A stretch of DNA of 64,000 nucleotides from Deltaproteobacteria bacterium (GCA_026388715.1 JAPLJF010000010.1:124001-188000); one strand, 5' to 3'. Shown: positions 35,796 to 45,861, counted from the stretch's first letter. A program made the numbers and translations. The notes: a model not told the origin generated them from the sequence alone.

Positions 35796-37215
35796 AAATA
35801 TCCAGCGCTTCTTTATGAAAATTGAGGTCTGGCTCTACCGGATATTTACCATTGAAACAGGCCAGGCAGTAATTTTCCTTACCCAGACCAGCGGCCTCAA
35901 CCAATCCTTCCAGGCTCAGATAATAGAGAGAATCCAGACCCAGATAGTCGGCAATTTCAGCTACAGATCTCTTCGTGGCGATCAGCTCTGTAGAAGAGGG
36001 AAAATCAATGCCATAATAGCAGGCATTCCGCGTTGGCGGACAACTGACCAGCATGTGGACCTCTTTGGCTCCGGCGTCGCGGAGCGAACGAACCCTGCTT
36101 TTGCCAGTGGTTCCCCTGATAATTGAGTCTTCGACGATGATAATCCGTTTATCTTTCAGAAGCGGGCGGACCGGATTCAGCTTTACCTTCACGTTAAAGT
36201 CGCGCATCGATTGGGTGGGCAGGATGAAGGTCCTGCCCACATAATGGTTACGGATCATGCCCATCTCCATGGGCAGGCCGGATGCCTGTGAATAGCCAAG
36301 GGCCGCATAGTTCCCGGAGTCAGGGAAGGGCATGACAAAATCACCGTCGATGGGACATTCACGGGCCAGGATCTCGCCCATCCGTTTTCGGGTTTCATAG
36401 ACATTGATTCCGAATATGTCGGAGTCGGGCCTGGCAAAATAGACCTGCTCAAAGATACAGAAGCTGGTCTTCTGTTTTGGCCAGGGGAAGATTGAGCGCA
36501 TCTCATCCTTGTTGATGATGAGCATCTCACCCGGTGCTATATCCCGCACATACTTGGCTTCAATCAGATCAAGGGCGCAGGTTTCTGAGGCGACAACCCA
36601 GCCGCCATTATTGAGCTTGCCCAGACAGAGCGGTCTGAAACCGCCGGGATCACGCACGGCCACCAGGGTATCCGGGGTCATGAGCAGGATGGAGTAGGCG
36701 CCTTTGAGGCAGGAAAAAGATTCTGTGAGGGCTCGGTCTAGGCCAAGATGGGTGGTGCGTGCCATGAGGTGCAGCACGACCTCGCTATCCATACCGGTCT
36801 GGAAGATGGAGCCCTTTTCTTCCAGATCATGCCGCAGCTCAATGGCATTGACCAGATTGCCATTGTGAGCAACCGCCAGGGTGGTGCCCTTGTGGGTTAC
36901 CAGCAGGGGCTGGGTATTGGTGATATGGGAGGAGCCGGTGGTGGAGTAGCGGACATGGCCAACTGCCATATGTCCAGGCAGACCTTGGAGGATGGATTCT
37001 GTAAATATTTCCGGAACCAGACCCATGGCTTTATGGATAGAGACCTTCTTCCCATCTGAGGTGACAATCCCGGCGCTTTCCTGGCCCCGGTGCTGGAGGG
37101 CATAGAGCCCGAAATAGGTAAGTTTTGCCGCATCTTCATGGCCAAATATACCGCATACGCCACATTCATGCCTTGGTCGTCCTGACTCAGGGTGCTGTTT
37201 ATTGTTGTTTATCAT
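35794..37215 (-). CDS. purF: Amidophosphoribosyltransferase
   Basis: 473 residues from ATG 37215 (an upstream in-frame start at 37278 runs into a hairpin and is unlikely). The short propeptide ends at the catalytic cysteine in HECGVCGIFGHEDA. The glutaminase half has ALQHRGQESAGI and YSTTGSSHITNTQP; the PRPP loop is IIIVEDSIIRGTTGKS. Cysteines in CPPTRNACYYG and NYCLACF match the Fe-S form of the enzyme known from Bacillus. It makes phosphoribosylamine, the first purine step. Confidence 0.95.
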   Translation of the reverse strand: MINNNKQHPESGRPRHECGVCGIFGHEDAAKLTYFGLYALQHRGQESAGIVTSDGKKVSIHKAMGLVPEIFTESILQGLPGHMAVGHVRYSTTGSSHITNTQPLLVTHKGTTLAVAHNGNLVNAIELRHDLEEKGSIFQTGMDSEVVLHLMARTTHLGLDRALTESFSCLKGAYSILLMTPDTLVAVRDPGGFRPLCLGKLNNGGWVVASETCALDLIEAKYVRDIAPGEMLIINKDEMRSIFPWPKQKTSFCIFEQVYFARPDSDIFGINVYETRKRMGEILARECPIDGDFVMPFPDSGNYAALGYSQASGLPMEMGMIRNHYVGRTFILPTQSMRDFNVKVKLNPVRPLLKDKRIIIVEDSIIRGTTGKSRVRSLRDAGAKEVHMLVSCPPTRNACYYGIDFPSSTELIATKRSVAEIADYLGLDSLYYLSLEGLVEAAGLGKENYCLACFNGKYPVEPDLNFHKEALDI

Positions 37216-37267
37216 GTCTATTTCTCGCAAGATGATGTGCCAGTTATCTTTCAGGTGCCAAAATGGG

Positions 37268-37303
37268 GAAAGGCACAAAGAGGAAATTGTCTTTGTGCCT
37301 TTC
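37268..37303. promoter_or_regulatory. 14-bp perfect hairpin between purF and selD
   Basis: GAAAGGCACAAAGA (37268-37281) pairs exactly with TCTTTGTGCCTTTC (37290-37303). It lies in the region upstream of both divergent genes, 52 bases before the purF start. It could be a leader hairpin or an operator; no T tract follows. Confidence 0.45.
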
Positions 37304-37430
37304 TCTCAAATCTGATAATAATCATTTATAATGAAGTTGTGCAGAAATTCAACAAGAAAGAATGATGTGGTAATTTTTTCTCTTGAACTGTCCCTGAAAG
37401 ACCGGATCGAGGAAAAGGAGGTGAAGGAAA

Positions 37431-38483
37431 ATGATAAAACTGACAACTACAGTTAAAGCTGCTGGTTGAGCGGCTAAACTGGGCCCAGGGGACCTGGGTC
37501 AGATACTTTGCGGGATTACCCTGCCTAGAGATCCGAATCTTATTGTGGGAGCTGAAACCGGCGATGATGCCGGAGTTTATCGTCTCAACGATGAGACAGC
37601 CTTGATTCAGACCCTGGATTTCTTCACCCCCATTGTTGACGATCCGTTCAGCTTTGGCCAGATCGCCGCGGCCAACGCCTTGAGCGACGTGTATGCCATG
37701 GGCGGCAGGCCACTCCTGGCCATGAATATCCTGGCCTGTCCGGTGAAGACCATGGATATCTCGGTGTTCCGGGAAGTGATCCGCGGGGGCTTAGACAAGG
37801 TGCAGGAGGCAGGTGCCCTGCTGGTGGGAGGGCATTCCATTGAGGATACTGAATTGAAGTATGGTCTTTCGGTCACGGGCGTCGTCCACCCTGATCAGGT
37901 CCTGCTCAATGCCGGGGCCCGTCTGGGAGACCGGTTGATTCTGACCAAACCGCTGGGGATTGGGATTCTGTCAACGGCCATTAAGGGCAATCTGGCCGGG
38001 CCAGAGGTGGAGGCCCGGATTGTGGAGGTGATGGCGACCTTGAATCGGCTGGCTGCCGAGGTCATGCAGGAGCTGCGGGGCCGTGGCGAGAAGGTGCATG
38101 CCTGTACCGATATTACCGGGTTTGGTCTGCTGGGACATCTCTCGGAGATGCTGCTGGCCTCAGGGGTGGCCGCCAGGATCTTTGGCGAACAGGTTCCGGT
38201 GCTTGCCGGGGTCAGGGAGTTTGTTGACATGGGCATTATTCCCGAAGGCGCGCATGTGAACAGGAAACATTATGCCGGGATGCTTATGGGCAGGCGGCCC
38301 GATCAGGATTCCCTGGAGATGATTCTGGCCGATCCGCAGACCTCAGGCGGCCTGCTGATTGCGGCCAGCCCAGGCGCTGCCGCTGCTATCTTGCAGGAGC
38401 TGCGGGCGCAGGGATATCCCCTGGCCTGTGCCGAGATCGGCGAGATTGTCGCCGGTACTCCAGGGCAGATAGAGCTTGTGTGA
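37431..38483 (+). CDS. selD: Selenide, water dikinase, itself a selenoprotein (UGA at 37467-37469)
   Basis: 350 residues when UGA 37467-37469 is read as Sec13: TTTVKAAG-Sec-AAKLGPGDL, where the catalytic Sec/Cys and Lys16 of SelD are expected. ATG 37431 follows AAAAGGAGGTGAAGGAAA. The remainder carries TGDDAGVY, TLDFFTPIVDDPFSFGQIAAANALSDVYAMGG-type metal/ATP segments and the C-terminal ADPQTSGGLL. An 8-bp hairpin (37482-37500) lies 12 bases after the UGA. Callers would start it at 37545 and lose the active site. It makes selenophosphate for Sec synthesis, which supports the UGA readings at 12.5-13.6 kb. Confidence 0.95.
37482..37500 (+). promoter_or_regulatory. SECIS-like hairpin of selD
   Basis: GGCCCAGG and CCTGGGTC pair round the loop GGA, 12 bases after the UGA at 37467-37469. 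Position and guanosine-rich loop fit a bacterial SECIS. Confidence 0.65.
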
Positions 38484-38539
38484 GATGGGCTGGGAATGGA
38501 TGCCCGTTGCTGTTTTTACATATAGATCGGGGGAATGAT

Positions 38540-40424
38540 ATGGTGAGTGGAATTTCTTCGGAAGCTGGTCTCCAGGAGCTATGCCGGGTGGGTGTGGCCC
38601 TGTCCGAGGAAAAGGATATCAATAAGCTGCTGGAGATGATCGCCAGCGTGGCCAGACGCTATACCAATGCCGAGGGTTGTACCCTTTTCTTTGCAATGAG
38701 GAAAAGGGCTGTCTGGAGTTCTCCGTGGTCCAGAACGAGAGGCTTGCTATCTATCAGACCGGGCCGGGCCGTGAAAGTGACTGGCCCTGTGTTCCGCTTT
38801 ATTTGGTTGATGGTTCTGAGAATCACTGAAATGTTTCGGCCCACTGCGCCCTCACCGGCCAGACGGTCAATATCAGCGACGTGTATCATGAAACGGGTTA
38901 TGACTTTCGCAGTACCCGCGAGTTTGATCAAGCGGCCGGCTACCTTTCTTGCTCCATGCTTCTTGTGCCCATGCAGGATAAGCAGGGGGATGTGATCGGG
39001 ATTCTGCAACTCCTCAACGCCCGCTCCAAGACCGATGCGGCAATTATGACTTTCCCGGAGAGGCGCTAGTCATGGTCAAGACACTGGCCTCTCAGGCCAG
39101 TGTCTCGGTGGTCAACATTCGGCTCCTCAACCGGTTGAAAAAAATCACCAGCCGAGGGGTGTACGGTCTATCTCTGCAATGAGGCTCGGGATATTCTGGA
39201 ATTTGCGGTGATCCAGAACGAGAAGCTGAATACCTCCCTGAAGATGAACGGGGAGAAGAGGGCGTGGCCGCTTATCAGTCTCTATCTGGAGGACGGCAGT
39301 GAAAACCATCGCAATGTCTCGGCCCATTGCGTTCTGACCAGAGAGATCATCACCATCCATGATGTTTATAGCGAGGATGGGTGCGATTTTCACGGCACCC
39401 GTGAGCTTGATGCTATCTTCGATTACCGGTCGAAATCCATGCTCCTTGTTCCTATGACCGACCATGAGGACGAGGTGATCGGGGTGCTCCAGCTTCTCAA
39501 CGCCCGGCGGGGAATCTCCCTATACCGCCGGTCATATCCAGCGGGTGGCCAGATTGACCGAGATGATGGTGAGCGGGATCAACAAGACCCGGACCGGTCC
39601 TTTTGCCGATGTCCATTTTTCCGAGGAGCAGAGGGAGTAAATCAATCTGGCGGCCTGGATGCACGATATCGGCAAGATCACTACTCCGGAGCATGTGGTG
39701 GACAAGACGACCAAGCTGGAGACGATCTTTGACCGGATTGAACTGGTCCGGTTGCGGATTGAGCTTCTGCGCAAGGATCGGGAGATCGCTGATCTGCGGT
39801 TAGAGCTGACCTCAGAGCGGAACCAGCCCTGTCCATCGGCCGGCGCAAAGCAGGACCACGATTTTGACCGGATCTTCCAATTTATCAGCCAGGCCAATAT
39901 CGGTGGGGAGTTCATGCAGGATGAGGATTTGGCCGAGATCGAACGAATCGCCTCGCTTCACTTTGATCTGGGTGGGAATTCCACCCCCCTCCTCAATGAG
40001 AATGAGGTGGAATGCTGCTCTATCCGCAAAGGTACCCTGACCGAGAAGGAGAGGCAGATCATCAACCATCATGTGACGGTGGGCATCCGAATGCTGGAGA
40101 GTCTGCCCTTTCTCAAAAAAATGGAACAGGGTTCCCGAGTACGCGGGGATGCATCACGAAAAACTTGACGGTAGCGGCTATCCCAGAGGGAAGAGGGGTG
40201 AAGAGATCTCCCTACCTGCCCGGATTCTGGCGGTGGCCGATGTCTTCGAGGCCTTACGGATCATGGAGCTTATGGTCAAGGACTCCCATCTTGACGGCGC
40301 CATCTGTGATTTTCTGGTGGAGAGCGGGATCGTCAGCAGATACGTGGCGGAGCATCTTGCCGACAAACAGCAGGGGCGTTACTGTTGGAAGGGTAAGGAA
40401 TATCAGGGTTTATTGCCTGTTTGA
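38540..40424 (+). pseudogene. Broken GAF-GAF-HD-GYP-like signalling gene
   Basis: An intact ATG with a GGGGG site (38540) opens a protein whose parts fall in different frames: a start EAGLQELCRVGVALSEEKDI, a first GAF end (MLLVPMQDKQGDVIGILQLLNAR), a second GAF (ENHRNVSAHC...MLLVPMTDHEDEVIGVLQLLNAR), and an HD-GYP half ([61 protein letters not shown]). The frame changes near 38690, 39060, 39180, 39505 and 40130, and an in-frame TAA stands at 39638-39640. Intact homologues degrade cyclic di-GMP. Damage is confined to this gene, which argues against general sequence error. Confidence 0.85.
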
Positions 40425-40576
40425 AGAGCCGGTTCTAGCTAATTATTTCTTCACATTTTTCTTGACAACTGCTAAAGCTTGCAACAAGGTGTCTCTGCTC
40501 TCAATGTGTAGTGAGGAAGCATCCGGCAGTTCGTAATATCACTCTCTTATCTTATTTACCCAGCAGGAGGATTGTC

Positions 40577-40999
40577 ATGGGAGAGCAGTTTAGTGTCCAG
40601 GTTCGGGATGGACAGGTTCGGACCAAGCCATCTTTTTTAGGCGCCGTGATTGCGACGGTTCACTATGGAGATCGGCTGGCGGTTGTGCAGACCAAGGAGT
40701 CTTGGGTGGAGGTCGCCCTGACCGGATCAAAACAGGGCTGGATTCACCTTTCCGCCCTGACTGAAAAGGAGATCATTCTCAATACGAACATCCAACAGGT
40801 CAGTCAGGCGGCGAGCAGTGACGAGCTGGCCCTGGCCGGCAAGGGCTTCAACAAGCAAGTGGAGGATCAGTTCCGTAAGCAGAATAGTCAGGCCAATTTT
40901 GCAGGGGTGGACAAGATGGAGACCTTTCGAATCTCCCAGGAGGAGATGGCGCAATTCTTGAAAGCAGGTGACCTGAAGCCTCAGGGAGGTGCGTCATGA
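40577..40999 (+). CDS. SH3-domain protein
   Basis: 140 residues from ATG 40577, with AGGAGG six bases upstream. An SH3b-type domain covers residues 1-65 (VQVRDGQVRTKPSFLGAVIATVHYGDRLAVV...WVEVAL...GWIHLSAL). The rest is helical and polar. No signal peptide is present, which is unusual for an SH3b protein. Its stop overlaps the start of the M48 peptidase gene, so it belongs to a three-gene operon with the peptidase and the cyclase. Confidence 0.8.
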   Translation: MGEQFSVQVRDGQVRTKPSFLGAVIATVHYGDRLAVVQTKESWVEVALTGSKQGWIHLSALTEKEIILNTNIQQVSQAASSDELALAGKGFNKQVEDQFRKQNSQANFAGVDKMETFRISQEEMAQFLKAGDLKPQGGAS

Positions 41000-41925
41000 A
41001 GGTACGAAGATTGAACAGAAGGACATTTCTCGCCACTGGCGCCAGGATTGGTATGACCGGTCTTGCCCTGAGTGGCTCCTCTCTGCTTCTCCAAGGTTTT
41101 GGTTTCGGTGATCTTGGCTCCACCATCGAGCAGGCCTCTAAGCTTACGGAATCTGCGACCAAGAGTTTCACCGCGGTATCCAAGGCCATGGAGGATATTA
41201 CCCCGGAACAGGAGTACTATATCGGGCGAACCATCGGGGCCATTGTTCTCAATAAATACAAGCCCTGTGAGCAGGAGGCCGGCAACCATTATCTTAACCT
41301 CCTGGGTCAGACCCTAGGCCGCTTTTCTGATTTACCTGAACTCTTTGACAGCTATCATTTTCAGATTCTCGATTCGGCTGAGATCAATGCCTTCGCCACT
41401 CCGAGCGGATTGGTCTTCGTTACCAGGGGGATGCTTCGGTGCTGTGACCACGAGGACGCCCTGGCCGCTGTTCTGGCCCATGAGATTGGCCATATCCAGC
41501 TCAAGCACGGGCTGCATTCCATTGAAAAAGATCGCATCACCAAAGCCACCTCAATTCTGGCCATAGAGGGGACCAAGAATTTTGCTCAATCCGATATTGC
41601 CAGTCTCACCTCGTCCTTTGAGGACTCGATCAACGATATCACCAGCACCATGATCAATAACGGTTACTCTCGCTCCTTTGAAAATGAGGCGGATGCCGCG
41701 GCGGTGACCCTGCTCGGACGTGTCGGCTACAATCCGGCAGGACTCATCAATATGCTTCGGATCATGAGCAAACAGCTCAAACCGGGCGGTCTTGATTTTG
41801 CCAAGACCCATCCCTCGCCGGAGAGCCGGATCGAGAACTTGGAGAAGCTGGTTGCGGGAACAGGGGCACAAATGCCAGCGGCATCTCAGCAGCGTCGCTT
41901 TGAGTCAGCCTTGAAAGGGGTATGA
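40996..41925 (+). CDS. Exported M48-family metallopeptidase, Tat-type signal
   Basis: 309 residues. The N-terminus NRRTFLATGARIGMTGLAL is a twin-arginine-like signal. The zinc motif is AHEIGHIQLKHG at about residue 162, with the third ligand expected in SFENEADAAAVTLL. This matches the periplasmic BepA/LoiP-like M48 group, which act on misassembled outer-membrane proteins. It overlaps both neighbours by 4 bases. Confidence 0.87.
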   Translation: MKVRRLNRRTFLATGARIGMTGLALSGSSLLLQGFGFGDLGSTIEQASKLTESATKSFTAVSKAMEDITPEQEYYIGRTIGAIVLNKYKPCEQEAGNHYLNLLGQTLGRFSDLPELFDSYHFQILDSAEINAFATPSGLVFVTRGMLRCCDHEDALAAVLAHEIGHIQLKHGLHSIEKDRITKATSILAIEGTKNFAQSDIASLTSSFEDSINDITSTMINNGYSRSFENEADAAAVTLLGRVGYNPAGLINMLRIMSKQLKPGGLDFAKTHPSPESRIENLEKLVAGTGAQMPAASQQRRFESALKGV

Positions 41926-44063
41926 GCAAAACAGGGCGGGCCAGGCTCCTTCAGGCCGCCGCAATATCCGGCGCCGGAATCCTGATCGCCCTGATTCTCT
42001 GGCTCAATGGTTTTCTCGCTGGTTGGGAGGATCGGGTCTGGGACCTGGAAAGCAGGTGGTTTGCCGCCCCCGGCCCTCATACCACGGAAATCGTTCTGGT
42101 CCTGGTTGACCAGAAGAGTCTGGAGTGGGCCCAGTCGCAACTGGGAGTGACCTGGCCCTGGCCCCGTGAACTGTATGGGGCTATTCTCGACAACTGCCGC
42201 CGGCATCAGGCACTGGTGGTGGGTTTTGACGTCCTTTTTACCGAGCCCTCAAGTTTTGGCGTGGATGACGACCTGGCGCTCGGCAATGCCATCAAGGCCA
42301 TGGGCCGGTTCGCGGCCGGGTCGGTTTTTCCGGGTAAAGGGGATGGCAGGCATCAGCCGTGGCCCGCTGATATACCCCTTCCCGCATCCCGCTTTGGTAA
42401 GGGAAAGGGTGGCGACTTTTTTCCTGCTCCTCATTATGGCTCTGCAACCATGCCTATCAAGGAGGTTGCCGCCAGGCCCTCCATCCTCTGTAATGTTCAC
42501 CAGGATCCGGACCGGGATGGCATCTACCGCGCTTTGCACCCTCTGACCTTCTTTGACCAGCAGCCGCTCCCGGGTCTGGGAGTCGGCGTCTATCTGGCGG
42601 CCCACCCTGAAGCTCGGATGACCTGGGAGGCGAAGTCGGTGACGGTGGATGGAACGACCATTCCGGTTGATAAACAGGGCAGGACTCTTCTTCGTTTCCG
42701 GGGGCCGGCCGGAACCTTTCCGGCCCTCAGCGCCGCCTCGCTCCTGGCTGAGGAGCTGGCCCTGCGTGCAGGGCAAAACAAGGGTGTGGGGCAAGGCGGA
42801 GAAAAACTGCGGGGCAAGTATGTCGTGTTCGGCTTTTCGGCGCCCGGTCTTTTTGACCTGCGGCCAACCCCGGTGGACGGTATCTTCTCTGGGGTGGAGA
42901 TCAATGCCACCCTCCTTGACAACCTGCTGGGCAACGATTTTATCACCAGGGTCAATCCGAAAAAAGAGTTTGGTATGCTCTGCCTGCTCGTCATTCTGGC
43001 CGGGATCCTTACTGCCCTCTATCCCGGACCCGCTACCCTGACCGGATTTTCCCTCTGTTTTTTTCTGCTGCCGCCCATCCTGGCCGCGCTCTGTTATCGC
43101 CAAGGAGTGCGGCTGGAGATCCTGTCTCTTGAGATTGGTATTCTCGTCACTATCGGTCTTGCCATTTTTCTTGATTATCGGCGGGAGGGGAAACAGCGTC
43201 GTTTTATCAAACACTCCTTCCGCCATTACCTCAGCCCGCACGTCATTGAACAACTGATCGAAAATCCTGAGAAACTGCGTCTTGGCGGTGAGCGCCGGGA
43301 GCTCTCTATTTTTTTCTCCGACCTTCAGGGCTTTACCACCATCTCCGAGGGCCTGGAACCAGAGGCGTTGACCGCCCTGCTCAATGCCTATCTGTCGGCC
43401 ATGACCGATATTATTCTGGAGGAGGATGGGACAGTGGATAAATACGAGGGAGATGCGATCATCGCCTTCTGGAATGCGCCGATCGACGTGGCTGACCACG
43501 CGGTGCGGGCGGTGCGGGCTGCCTTGCGTTGTCAGTCCAAGCTGGCCGCGCTTCGGCCGCGCTTCAAGGAGCAGTATGGTCATGACCTGTTTATGCGGAT
43601 CGGGATCAATTCCGGCCCGGCCGTGGTCGGCAATCTGGGCTCATCCACCCGTTTTGATTATACCATGCTGGGGGATGCGGTGAACCTGGCGGCCCGCCTG
43701 GAGGGTGCCAACAAGCAGTTCGGCAGTTATCTGATGATCTCCGGGGCCAGTCGGGAGCAGATTGGAGATGCCTTTCCCTGTCGGGAGCTGGCCAAGCTGA
43801 CCGTGGTTGGCCGGAAGGAACCGGTGCGAGTTTATGAGCCCTTTCTGCCCGAAGAATTTCAGCGTGCAGAGGCCAGGTATCGGACCTTTGATCAGGGGCG
43901 TCAGGCCTTTTACCAGGGGCAGTTTCAGAAGGCCATAACCTTGTTCACTGCAATTGCCGACGAAGACCCACCTTCTGCCCATTATCTCACTCAATGCCGG
44001 GAGTTAGTTGAAAGAGGGATTGGTGACAACTGGCAGGGGGTCTGGTCACTCACCAGCAAGTAA
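41922..44063 (+). CDS. CHASE2-domain class III adenylate cyclase
   Basis: 713 residues: an N-terminal membrane helix (ISGAGILIALILWLNGFLAG), a periplasmic CHASE2 domain (about 40-330, with VDQKSLEWAQ and GFDVLFTEPS), three further spans (about 350-415), then a cyclase catalytic domain (LSIFFSDLQGFTTISEGL with the metal Asp, DKYEGDAIIAFWNAP, DYTMLGDAVNLAARLEGA). The Lys and Asp of these motifs are the adenine-specifying residues. It should make cAMP in response to a periplasmic cue. A TPR-like tail follows. It is the last gene of the SH3/M48/cyclase operon. Confidence 0.9.
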   Translation: MSKTGRARLLQAAAISGAGILIALILWLNGFLAGWEDRVWDLESRWFAAPGPHTTEIVLVLVDQKSLEWAQSQLGVTWPWPRELYGAILDNCRRHQALVVGFDVLFTEPSSFGVDDDLALGNAIKAMGRFAAGSVFPGKGDGRHQPWPADIPLPASRFGKGKGGDFFPAPHYGSATMPIKEVAARPSILCNVHQDPDRDGIYRALHPLTFFDQQPLPGLGVGVYLAAHPEARMTWEAKSVTVDGTTIPVDKQGRTLLRFRGPAGTFPALSAASLLAEELALRAGQNKGVGQGGEKLRGKYVVFGFSAPGLFDLRPTPVDGIFSGVEINATLLDNLLGNDFITRVNPKKEFGMLCLLVILAGILTALYPGPATLTGFSLCFFLLPPILAALCYRQGVRLEILSLEIGILVTIGLAIFLDYRREGKQRRFIKHSFRHYLSPHVIEQLIENPEKLRLGGERRELSIFFSDLQGFTTISEGLEPEALTALLNAYLSAMTDIILEEDGTVDKYEGDAIIAFWNAPIDVADHAVRAVRAALRCQSKLAALRPRFKEQYGHDLFMRIGINSGPAVVGNLGSSTRFDYTMLGDAVNLAARLEGANKQFGSYLMISGASREQIGDAFPCRELAKLTVVGRKEPVRVYEPFLPEEFQRAEARYRTFDQGRQAFYQGQFQKAITLFTAIADEDPPSAHYLTQCRELVERGIGDNWQGVWSLTSK

Positions 44064-44141
44064 TTTCTCAATAACCCGGGTTTGTTGATTTTTAGCTAAC
44101 AACCACCACTTTTTTCCTTGAAGAACAGAAATTCTTGATTC

Positions 44142-44915
44142 TCAACCTGGTTCCTGGTCTGAGCAAGAAAAATAGGCCGAGAGATCAAGGCGCTTGTGGC
44201 GGAGCACTGATTCAAGCAGATCGCGGCTCTTCAAGACCACGGTGGAAGGATCTAGGTAATGGACAAACTCCGAGGAAGGATTGTGCATCTCGACAAAGAT
44301 CCTGGCCTTTTTATTCATGCTCTGGATCCGGGAAACAGCATGGAGGGTTTTGATGTCCGGTTCCTGGAAACGGGCGTTGGAAAAGACAAAGATGTAAGCG
44401 GCCTCTTCGATATTGGCCTGTTTCAATGCCGATGGGCTGATTGGCACTCCGTGGACGAAAGAGGTATGCGGATAGGGATTGACCGCCACCAGATCTGTGA
44501 CCACTATGGCGTCACGCCCGGCAAGTTCAGGATAATGGGGGATGGTTTGTAAGAGTTCATCGGCAAAGGCTGTATATTCACAGATTACGATATGGTTTGT
44601 GCTGTGTATCTGGGCTGTACCCAGACGATCCCGATGCATGAGGTTGTGCAGTTTTTCCGCGGTCAGGGTGATGAAGTTGGTGTAGCAGTAAATGCCGGTG
44701 ATGATGGTGATGGCCCCGGCAATCCGTCCCTGCAGGGTGAAAGGTGAAATATCGCCATAGCCTACGGTGGTGGAACTGATCAACCACCACCACACTACAT
44801 CGCCCATGGAGTGAATGGAGGGATTGACCGGCCGTTCATAGACCCAGAAGATCCTGGCGGAAATGGCAAAACTGATGATGAGGATGGCCCCAAGGAATCG
44901 AGATTGTTTTTTCAT
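44142..44915 (-). CDS. Potassium channel with RCK/TrkA-N domain
   Basis: 257 residues. The selectivity filter TTVGYGD is at residues 49-55, between a first span (FLGAILIISFAISARIFWVY) and a second (IAGAITIITGIYCYTNFITL). The cytoplasmic part (about 105-245) is a Rossmann RCK domain with HIVICEYTAF in place of the usual GxGxxG. This two-span layout resembles MthK. The gene ends the minus-strand run from 50 kb. Confidence 0.88.
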   Translation of the reverse strand: MKKQSRFLGAILIISFAISARIFWVYERPVNPSIHSMGDVVWWWLISSTTVGYGDISPFTLQGRIAGAITIITGIYCYTNFITLTAEKLHNLMHRDRLGTAQIHSTNHIVICEYTAFADELLQTIPHYPELAGRDAIVVTDLVAVNPYPHTSFVHGVPISPSALKQANIEEAAYIFVFSNARFQEPDIKTLHAVSRIQSMNKKARIFVEMHNPSSEFVHYLDPSTVVLKSRDLLESVLRHKRLDLSAYFSCSDQEPG

Positions 44916-44955
44916 GGATGTGATGGAGTTTTCTGATAGCGGTATGGTGATTTAT

Positions 44956-45828
44956 TTATTTGAAACAGTAAGGCATGCTTTTTTTTCTTAATTGCTGACA
45001 ATTTCTTGCCACTTTAAAAGGAATGGTGAGACATGCCTTACCCATTCGCAGAAGAGGATTTGTAATCAGATGTCTTCGATAGATTCGGCCCCAGCTTTTT
45101 GATGAGAGCTTTCTTTTGTCTTCAGAAACGGATGTGAGAACTCTATCGTAAACGATTTTCCGGGTGGCTGTTGCTTTTTGTTGAAGAAATTTGTCAATTG
45201 CCGAGGTTACTTTTTCGTGAAAGGTAAAAGGTTCCATGATCAAGGAGATGAGCTTGAATTGAAGGGAGGGATATTGCTTTTCAATAGCGTCCCGGAACCG
45301 TATGGATTCGGACTCAAGCCTGGATAATTTTTCATCTATTGAATAATCATTGTTCTCAGCGTAATTGCCGTTCAGAGGCTCGTCATACTGTCGATAATAA
45401 AGAAAGACGGTTTGACGGTTTGTGTCTTTCAGTATCTTTTGGAATCGTTCACTTTTCCTTTTGAACGATTGCAGGGTGTCGATGGTGTGTTTGTAGTGAT
45501 AAAAGACAATATTGACAAAATGTCTGCTCACCAGCATGTTTTGGGTCGTTCCCGGGGGGTTGGCACACAGTGAAATGGGTTTCAGCTCAATGTTGGTATT
45601 CCATTTGGGGTGAGGATAGAGGCATAAATCATCCATTTCCTGAAAATCCTGAAAATCATTCAGGATGATCTGGGTACAGGTATCAAGCCCGTCAAAATTC
45701 CCCAGATAATCAAAAAAGAGGGCAGGTTGTTCCGGAAAGTATTTCCTGATGAGTTCCGTTTTAACAGCACATCCATAACCAAGTGAAATGACATTAAGAT
45801 TATTGATAAACGGATGGCAGATTTTCAT
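44956..45828 (-). CDS. DUF1796-like putative cysteine peptidase
   Basis: 290 residues, soluble, AT-rich. The N-terminal VISLGYGCAVKTELIRKYF and LFFDYLGNFDGL agree with the DUF1796 papain-like family, in which the Cys after the SLG motif is the proposed nucleophile. Relatives occur in surface-polysaccharide and capsule islands. GC content is lower than in both neighbours, suggesting transfer. The assignment is from motif memory only. Confidence 0.6.
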   Translation of the reverse strand: MKICHPFINNLNVISLGYGCAVKTELIRKYFPEQPALFFDYLGNFDGLDTCTQIILNDFQDFQEMDDLCLYPHPKWNTNIELKPISLCANPPGTTQNMLVSRHFVNIVFYHYKHTIDTLQSFKRKSERFQKILKDTNRQTVFLYYRQYDEPLNGNYAENNDYSIDEKLSRLESESIRFRDAIEKQYPSLQFKLISLIMEPFTFHEKVTSAIDKFLQQKATATRKIVYDRVLTSVSEDKRKLSSKSWGRIYRRHLITNPLLRMGKACLTIPFKVARNCQQLRKKSMPYCFK

Positions 45829-45861
45829 TTTTTTTCAAGGTGAGAAATTACAGGTTGCAGT

